Assembly (NCBI RefSeq): GCF_036417845.1
Contig: NC_089981.1
Location: 65,375,268-65,439,267, forward strand
DNA: 64,000 bases
From: Apteryx mantelli
Lineage: Eukaryota; Chordata; Aves; Apterygiformes; Apterygidae
Reading direction: 5' to 3'
A program made the translations under genes and the position numbers. Each line of letters starts with the position of its first letter. Positions within the stretch are counted from its first letter, which is position 1. Shown one piece after another: positions 56,683 through 64,000 of the stretch. The notes under the pieces are model-generated. The model saw nothing but the letters and a program-made list of their open reading frames with translations, was not told the DNA's origin and ran no database searches.

Positions 56683-58290
56683 TTCAAGTGTGGTATGAAA
56701 CTAAATTCTGTATTGTGTATTTCTCTCTGCTGACCTGTGGCTGAAACTGAAGTTGTATGAAGGACCAGGCACTTGTAATATGGTAGGACTTCCCTATGTC
56801 CATGTTTCCCTCTTTTGCTAGAAAAGTGGCTATAGGTATTTTGCCAAGATGCTTATGCACAGATGTACTACTGTATGCAGCTGGTAGACTGCAGGAGTCT
56901 AACATGATACAAGCACGCTGGCATTACTCTGCAGTATGCATGTATGGTCTTTGTTTGGGAAATGCTAGACAGAAATATGGAAAACCTAAATAGCAGGTTT
57001 GGCAGATCTGTTCACAGACGAGAGTTCTGATGTAAGGAAAGCAAAATTATTTCAAAATAGAGAAAACGAGCTCATTCTGAGTTAACTTGAGACAAACTTG
57101 ATACCTGAATCATAGCATCTTCTTTGTATTTTACTGGCTGTGGCAGCAGCTGGCCGCACTGTGGCAGCAGTGCTCCCAGACAGGGAGGTTTACTCACTCA
57201 TAGCTGAGCAGAGGGCAGCAGAAAGCGGGCTGCGCTAATCACCTGCTGCTGGAAGGTTAGGAAGTGGGACAGGAAGGCAGCTGAAGTGGAATTTTAATTG
57301 CCTTCCTTTCATCACAAACGGGTTTACTTTGGGCATCCTGCTGCTACTCTAATAGGACATGCTACGGCCTCTGCTAGCAGTCCACAAACACAGAGCAGTG
57401 CAGACTCAGGCTTTTGCTCACAGGCAGTTTGAGAGCTCTGGTAAACATCTTCTAGCAAAACTGACTGCTGTAAGGTATGCTGGTGCTGTCCCATCTGGCT
57501 CCTAGCCCCTTGAGCTGGAAATTGCCATCCCCAAAGCAGCAGAACAGGATGTGTAGCCGTGCTTTGGCTGTTCACAACAGAATGTACTGGATTAAACCAC
57601 CGTTGAAGGAAAGCCTGTGCTAAAACACTGGACTAACTAGCAGTTAGCCTGAGACACTGAACATATCCTGATACTCCAATTCTAACTAGACACAGCCGTG
57701 GTAATCTCTTGCAGTACTTCTGCTGTTTGCTTAGTGAAGGCTATCCAAGCCTTAAGTTGCTGCATGATAGTAAAAGTCCCTGTGCAGCATCTGCCTGCTT
57801 TTGGCAAAGCACTGCACTTGTTCATTTAAAGCTGACATCTGGTGCAGCCATACAGATGCTAATGAGAAACCCCAGACCTTTGTTTTACTTGGAAGCATCA
57901 GGAGATCTGAACACAGTTTGTAGCCCTCCCCTCACCAAATAGCTGAGGGACTATATAAGATGAGGAAGAAAAGCAAGTTTATATACATTCCTGCCCAAAG
58001 GCTCCTAGAGAAACTAAACTGACAAGGGATAAGAGGGGAAGTCTTGGTAATTAAAGAAAATGAAGGTTAAAGAAAACAGGAAACAGATTGAAGTAAACTG
58101 AGTTTTTCGCAGTGATGAGAGGTAAGAGGTGGTGCTATGCTAGATGGCTACACAGTTATGAGGCAGATGGACAAGTAAGGAGCAACCATCAAATGAAAAA
58201 AGCCAGGGTCACAACAAGCAAAGTTAATGGTTCTTTGAACACACTTAGCTGTTCAGGAAATTCCCAGGTTCACCACAAGTGATATGGATG

Positions 58291-58440
58291 CTAAAAATTT
58301 ACATGGATTCAGAACAGGAGTAAACAAATTCATGGAGGACAAAAACCACCAAGAGCTATTAAACAGAATAACTATCATATCTGGCCCAAGAAGTCTCTTG
58401 GCTACCAGATGTTGACAACTGGGAGATTATTTCAGGGAAG
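58291..58440 (+). mobile_element. Old CR1-like 3' fragment
   Basis: GGATTCAGAACAGGAGTAAACAAATTCATGGAGGAC and the following AGAGCTATTAAACAG resemble the 3' end of an older CR1 lineage (the 'aaattcatggaggacaggtcc...ggctattag' tail seen in reptile-type CR1). It is diverged and short. Confidence 0.45.
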
Positions 58441-58889
58441 TAGCAACACATGCTTGTCCTTCTCTTTACTCTTCCTTCCTATATACCTGCTGTTGACTGC
58501 TATCAGAGACTGAATGCTGGTTTAGGTGGACCTATAATATGATTCACTTTGCCCTTCTAATATATTTTATAGTTATTTATGTATGTGAACCTTCAAAAGG
58601 GAGAGTGGGGCCACAAATCAGAGGCTGAAACCCTCTAACCTAGGTAATTACAAAAACTGCTTTGAAACATCAGCTCATCCCTACTTCAATGGCAGTGTGG
58701 TAAGAACATACAAATAAAGCCAGGGTAAAAGTAGCTGGATATTTGCAGCATGACTGGGCTTGAGGCAGTTTACCCTAAGAGACTTGCTTGGAGAACTGGA
58801 GCAATCTGAAAATTCAATAAAGATGGGAGGGAAGAGGATGGAGGGGAGAGAGGGAGAGGAGAAGTAGGACCAAGGGAATTAAAGCAGAG

Positions 58890-60018
58890 ATTCTAACATC
58901 AATTTGTGTAAAAATACTGAAAAATACAATCAATGAATTTGTAAATACCAAGATAATCAGGCAATAAACAGTCAGCACTGTTATATCAAGTGCAACTCAT
59001 ATCAAGTCAATCTAATTTCTTTCTTTGGCAGAGTATCTGAGCTTTATTAAGACTTTAGGCACTGCTTCCTATGATATTTTTATTAGCAAATTCAGGAAGA
59101 CCTAATAGACCCATAATGAATCCAGTATTTTTCAGTATAGAAAATAACATAATTGATAATATAAAAATCTGACATAATTCACAGCAATAGAAGTGCTGTA
59201 AAACCCTTAGAAGATGAATTTAGAATTGAAAATAATCTTTACCAAAGGGAAAAGTGATCCAGAAAAAAAAGTGTATTTGGCCTTATTGAACTGCAGTTTT
59301 ACATTGAGGCAAAAGCAACCAGTAACTTGTGTGCAAGAGGGGAAACAACAGGCTTGGCAGCACATTGTAAAAGACATTTAAGCTGGGCGGGTTAGGGTGA
59401 ATTTTTAAAGGAACATAAATTTAAAATATCATAGAAGGGAACAAAAGCTGCCTGGACAGGCTGTTTTATGTAGGTCTCATGAAGAGATCTTTCCATATAG
59501 CATTAAGACAGCCTCCGATGAGATCCCGTGGCTTCAGTTTGGGGCTCCATACTTCAAGAAAGATGTGACTTACTTGGAGCAAGTCCAGTGGCGGGCAATG
59601 AAAATGATCAGAGGTCTAGAAATACTGCTTATAAGGAAAGAGTGAAAGCATTGCATTTGCTTAGTCTAGAGAAGAGAAGACTAGGGGCAGGGAGGAGGGA
59701 AATAGGGAGTGCAATGATAAAATTCTGCAAATACGTGAGAGGTAGGAGCAAATAAGGAAATAGTATGCTTTCTGGGACCACTGCAGATAAGATGTAATGG
59801 TATTAAAATAAAGCAGGAAGGATTTAGGTTAGCTGTTAAGAAAATATTTCTTCCTGCAAGAACAGTAAAGCTGATGGATACTGTGGCATCTCCATCACTG
59901 GAGATCTTCAAGCTCAGGAGGGAGACACCATGGGTGAGGAATGATTTGCTCATGTCCCCATGGTGGGAGGTAGGCTACGTGATTTCTCAAGGTTCCTTCT
60001 AAACCCATTTTCTGTGGT
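58890..60018 (+). mobile_element. Old CR1 LINE, about 1.1 kb of the 3' half
   Basis: Successive CR1 landmarks appear in order on the plus strand: CAGTCAGCACTG...ATATCAAGTCAATCTAATTT, TTTCTTTGGCAGAGTA, a GCACTGCTTCCTATGATA block, then TTTGGGGCTCCATACTTCAA, GGAGCAAGTCCAGTGGCG, TTAGTCTAGAGAAGAGAAGA, a CATCACTGGAGATCTTCAAG stretch and a final AAGGTTCCTTCTAAACCCA with TTCTGTGG. It is heavily diverged with many stops and indels, so it is an ancient copy. Confidence 0.82.
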
Positions 60019-61620
60019 ACGTCCCCCAGTGTGTAAAGGCTGCGCTGCCCTGTGGGGCTTTCTCCCAGCCCTTCGGACGCCCACCAGCCGCCCCACTGGC
60101 TGCAGCCTCAGCTGCCACCACGACCACTGCAAGCCAAGCCCCGCGGTGGCCAAGCTGCCACAAGTCACCCATCACCAGCGGCAGCGGAGGGTCCTGCCGT
60201 GCCGGGGTGCCACAGGGCTGGCCAGGGCACCATGGCACCTCTGTCATGAGGCAGGCACGTTTTGTCTGCCAGAGGGGGTTATGGACAGCCTTCTGCTGCT
60301 GAAGAAACACAGCTCAGCGGTGTCAGCGGCAGCTCACGTTTTCCAGGCTCTCTGAAAAGACAAGTGCTAAAGCCTCCCTTCGGTAGGGCCACTGCCAACA
60401 GAGCTCTCCCTTCCCGGGCCTGGCCCGCTGCCTGCGCCAGATGGGCGCATAGCTGCCCCCGGCTCGTCGGGGCTGGGACCGGGGCAGCCACAGCAGCGCC
60501 CCCATCCCCAGGCACCCCGATGTCCTGGAGATGGTGTCCAGCACCTCCGAATCCAGCAGCAGTGCCTCGTCCTGCTCAGGACGGGAGGTGGCAGTCTCCG
60601 GGAGAGCTCAGCGTTCGCACAGCACGGTGCTGGTGCTGGGGCTGCCCTCCCCTCCCCGCAGGCACCCGCAGCCCAGGCAGGTCCTCACCCCCCGGGCCGG
60701 GCAGCGAGGGCTCATCCAAGGGACGGACAGGAGTTTAGGTCCCTCCTCGTGCACGCCGCTGCCTGTCAAACAAACAGAGGTAGTGGCCTCGGGGGCCAGC
60801 GGGGAAAGGCGCTCGTTCAGGGAGCCGGGACCAGGGACACCCCGGTGATGGCCGGGTTGAGAGAAAGTGGAGGAGGCCATGAGGGCACAGAGCCACGGCG
60901 CCCGGTTTGGCCCTCGCCTGGGAGGGCAGGGCTGGTGCTATGGGGTGCTGGTGCTCCTCATGAGAAACGGCTTGGTGACAGCCAGATCCGCAGCTGGTCT
61001 GTCACCGCTGTGGCTTGACGAGGCCAAGGGCGGTGTGGAAGGGGCAAGAGCAGGCCAAGGCATGCCGGGGAGGGGGCGGGAGGGTGCATGGTGCTACCTG
61101 CCTCTGCCTGCCCAGGTGGCTTTAGCCACGGCTGGTAAAAAACAAGCACAGCTTACTGCTTCTGGCCCCTGTAAGCATGACCCAAGGCCTGCTGGCAGGA
61201 GAGGGGACAACTGCTGGCACAGTGTCTGCGCTGGGGACAGACGCTGCGTTGCTGAGGCTGTCCCCAGGCTCCTCCTCTACACCCCACTACTCTAAAAAAA
61301 CATTCCCCAGCGGCAGCAGTATCTTGCTTTGTAAGCATGCTCAAAGCCTTGACATCTGATGCTGGTTGTCCTCAGTGGCTGGCGTCCTCCCTGGCCGGTC
61401 CCACCTGGTGGGAAGCAGCGCGGCTGGGTGCTGCTCGCTGCCGGACCCGCTCCACTGCGGGGCTGAGCCTGCGTCTGTCCTTTCTCCGCGGTCGAGCCGC
61501 ACGGGGGCCGTGGGGAGCGGGGCTAGGATCCCTACTGCTGGGTTTCCGTGCAGTGAGAAAAGACTAACTGAAATGCTTTCAAGGACCTGGAACAAAGCAG
61601 GGATGGGCCCAGCCAGCTGG
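60019..61620. other. GC-rich patch, no gene recognised
   Basis: This stretch is clearly richer in G, C and CpG than its surroundings and has many overlapping open frames on both strands. None shows a domain I know. One plus-strand frame (about 60511-60846) opens after a plausible acceptor (CCCCATCCCCAG) and has a Ser-rich segment, MVSSTSESSSSASSCSG, but I see no partner exons. It could be a diverged CpG island, a coding exon of an unrecognised gene, or simply GC-rich intergenic DNA. Confidence 0.4.
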
Positions 61621-64000
61621 GCTCGTCTCATGCATTGCCAAGGGGCAGCTGTCTGTGGCATCGCTGCGAAAGGGTGAGACACTCCTCCTCCAGCTGCAAA
61701 CGCATGGGTCCCTCTTCTGCAGAGATGGGGTGCTTAGTCCCAGCCTGTGGGTACATTTGGCAGGGTTGCCTCAGCATGACTGCAGCATCCCCAAGGCTGC
61801 AGTTTGGCTCTGGGTTGGGTGAGGGTGTCAGCGACATGAGAGCTGAGAAGGAGGTGGCCTGACAGCAGCTGGGGCCAGGAGCAGGAACGCCAAGCTGAGC
61901 CGTGAGGAGGGAGTCTCAACATGCAGGACTAAAGCATGGCTCAGGAGACCAATTCCTGTCAGGAGCGCCTCTAAGCCCAGTACTCATGAACTTGGTGGCT
62001 GTGTGGCACACTGTCCCCACCAACACACACCTCTGGGAGGGCGCGATGTGTTGCACACAATGGAGGCTTTCTGCAGGCCAGGAAGGAGACTGCTTGATTT
62101 CTGCCTGAAAGAGGTTTTGTTTTTTCTTTGTTTTCCTTTCCAAAGCTTCAGTTTTAACTCAAGGCCCACAGCCCATCACAACCATTTTTGTAGCTTAAGG
62201 CCAGGTCCTGTGGTTCAGGTCTGCTCCATGGGCTTTGGCCAAACTTGTCTGGTTTTATCAGCCTCTGTCTTCTCTTTCTGGAGCAGCTCATTCTGGGCCC
62301 AGCTAGACTTTATTGTGCACTTTTCAAGAAGCAGTTTCTTGGAGCAGGAACCCTGAAAACAAACAAACAATTAGTGGGATCCCTGCTGCTATAAACACGT
62401 TCCTGTGAAATCCCGCATTCATCCCTGAGATGCAGGCTGCGCTCACCCTCCCTGTCCCCAGGCAGCTAACCATGCAAGGCTCCCTTTGAAATGTCATTCA
62501 CAGTAAAAAGGTCTCTGCACTGCCTCCCCCCCTGCTCATTTGGGGCAAAGACGAAGGTCAGCAGGGGCAAGCACATGCTGACAACATCGCACCTAAGAAA
62601 ATAGGGGCACAGGTCTGTCTGTATATGAATTAACTTAGCTATGAGTCAGATGTCAGAGAACTGGTACAGCTGAGACATATGAAGCTCTTCTTTTTTTCTT
62701 TCTTTTCTTTGGCATGCTGGCAAATTAAGGCAAGATAAATCAGCCGGTCAAGAAGTCTAGGTTTTAAAGCAGAGGGCCAAGATACAGGTCGAGACTCTAG
62801 CTTGCTAGAAACTTACCGTGTGACCTTGAGTAATGTCTCCAGTTCTTAGTGCCTCCTTTCCACATCTGCAAAATTAAGATATTAATTCTTCCTGTTTCCC
62901 CTCCTTTGTCTATGGGATTTCTATAGCTCAGGAGTTTTTGGAGCAGAGCTCAACATCCAGCACAGCAGGGGCCTCGTCTCAGGGCATGAAGCATTAGGCC
63001 CGTTATACACAGTAGTAACTATTGACTGCCATGCCAGAGTAGGAGTGATTTTTTTCTGTGCTGCTTTTTCTGCACAGCTGAGCTCAGTCTGTTCCCCCCA
63101 CTCTGGACTGGGATCCAAGCAACAATGTTTTTGATGTTGCAGAAAGCTAGTGGAAAGCTCAGAGTGACAAAGCATCCTTCACTGAGAGGAGCCGTCTGCT
63201 CCTCTTCAGACAGGGGCCAGCAATGGCGCCAAGCAGCTGTGGAGCAGAGCCATGTGTTGGACTCACAGATAAACCTTGACAGATGTGCAGCCAGCAGAAT
63301 GAGAAAAGAGTGAGAGAGAGAGAGAGAGAGAGAGGGAGGGAAAACAGCTGGAAATAGCAAGAGCTTGGAAATGGTCAGAATTTATGTAACAAATTAACAG
63401 CAACAGAAAGTTGTGATCCCTGGAAAGCTTTGCATATCCCTCTGCTATCATTTGCTTTCAGCTAGGGAGGCTGTAGCCAGGAAACATTTTGTCAATCAAA
63501 TTCCCAGCTGCAGTGATGCTGTTTTGTCACCCACTCCCATGTTCAACACCTGCTTAAAGCAGTAAGGTCGGCAGGCACCCAGATACCGCTAGGCTGCATG
63601 TGGAATAAAACCTGGCTTCAAGGTTCAGATACTTCTCAGCACTGACCCTGATGATCTGCTCTTAGGAGAAGTTTTCTTCACTGTGACCAGACTTTCACAT
63701 ACTTGTGGCCATGATGGAGTGCTCAGGATAATATCTTTTAGCTAGAATTCTTGCAGCACTTTCCAGACATCCCTTTGTCTCCCATTCTGAAGACATCAGT
63801 TCCTGTCTACCTTGTGCTATTAGTTTTATTTCAGCGGCACTTTGCAATTTTGTCAGCACTCAAGGCATGGTAGAGAAATGCCTTGTCCTAAAGAATTTAG
63901 AGACTAACCAGAGAAAATAAGAGGTGGGGGAAGATGATGTAAGTTAATAGACATGTGGAAAAGTGATGTTGCTTGCTGAAAGTCATACAATAAGGCATGG
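61621..64000. other. Intergenic, no gene recognised
   Basis: I see no coding exon matching the genes expected next to AHSA1 in other vertebrates. A GA microsatellite at 63312-63334 is the only clear repeat. Confidence 0.6.
63312..63334 (+). repeat. (GA)n microsatellite
   Basis: About eleven to twelve uninterrupted GA units, flanked by GAGGGAGGG. Confidence 0.9.

Larger units (their letters stand above)
55410..58890. other. Intergenic, no gene recognised
   Basis: Open frames on both strands are short and unlike any family I know. The only recognisable content is two CR1 pieces (56441-56682 and about 58291-58440). Confidence 0.65.

Noticed and set aside
60052-60249. Pro/His/Arg-rich short frames in the GC-rich patch
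   Set aside because: They overlap in several frames without codon bias, splice partners or recognisable motifs.

Overview
This is a stretch of vertebrate nuclear genome, most likely from a bird. It carries five spliced host genes in the order TMED8 (-), SAMD15 (+), NOXRED1 (-), VIPAS39 (-), AHSA1 (+). As I recall it, this is the order and orientation of the block on human 14q24.3. The repeats that can be recognised by eye are CR1 LINEs and an LTR, with no Alu or L1, and the introns are compact. That fits a bird; another archosaur or a turtle is not excluded. I cannot name the species.

Layout. 1-10.4 kb: no gene I recognise. It holds a very GC-rich CpG island (about 1.64-2.76 kb) with a higher-order minisatellite, then AT-richer sequence that probably includes the TMED8 3' UTR. 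10.4-17.6 kb: TMED8, six coding exons, 321 aa. 17.05-18.5 kb: CpG island with a divergent TMED8/SAMD15 promoter and an 81-bp minisatellite inside TMED8 intron 1. 18.0-23.4 kb: SAMD15, three coding exons, whose last exon has an in-frame TGA inside the SAM domain followed by about 80 well-preserved codons. 24.92 kb: a perfectly palindromic poly(A) signal between convergent SAMD15 and NOXRED1. 25.1-31.4 kb: NOXRED1, six coding exons, 392 aa. 34.4-48.4 kb: VIPAS39, 19 coding exons, 491 aa, with an LTR fossil in intron 5. 48.15-49.6 kb: CpG island and divergent VIPAS39/AHSA1 promoter with ZNF143-type sites. 49.2-55.4 kb: AHSA1, nine coding exons, 340 aa. 55.4-64 kb: no recognised gene, several CR1 pieces and a GC-rich patch at 60.0-61.6 kb.

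All exon limits were worked out by hand from GT/AG sites, reading phase and remembered human protein sequences. In TMED8, NOXRED1, VIPAS39 and AHSA1 every junction keeps phase and total lengths lie close to the human proteins (TMED8 321 vs about 325 aa, VIPAS39 491 vs about 493, AHSA1 340 vs 338; NOXRED1 is somewhat longer at 392 vs about 359).

The genes do not form one pathway. AHSA1 is an Hsp90 co-chaperone, VIPAS39 a VPS33B partner in endosomal and post-Golgi trafficking, TMED8 a GOLD-domain protein, NOXRED1 a P5C-reductase-like putative oxidoreductase, and SAMD15 a SAM-domain protein of unknown role. What ties them together is shared control sequence: two divergent CpG-island promoters and one convergent 3' end. 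I found no clearly undescribed biological system. The best leads are the SAMD15 nonsense codon, the palindromic poly(A) signal, the 227-bp higher-order repeat in the left CpG island, and a possible unrecognised minus-strand spliced transcript leaving that island.
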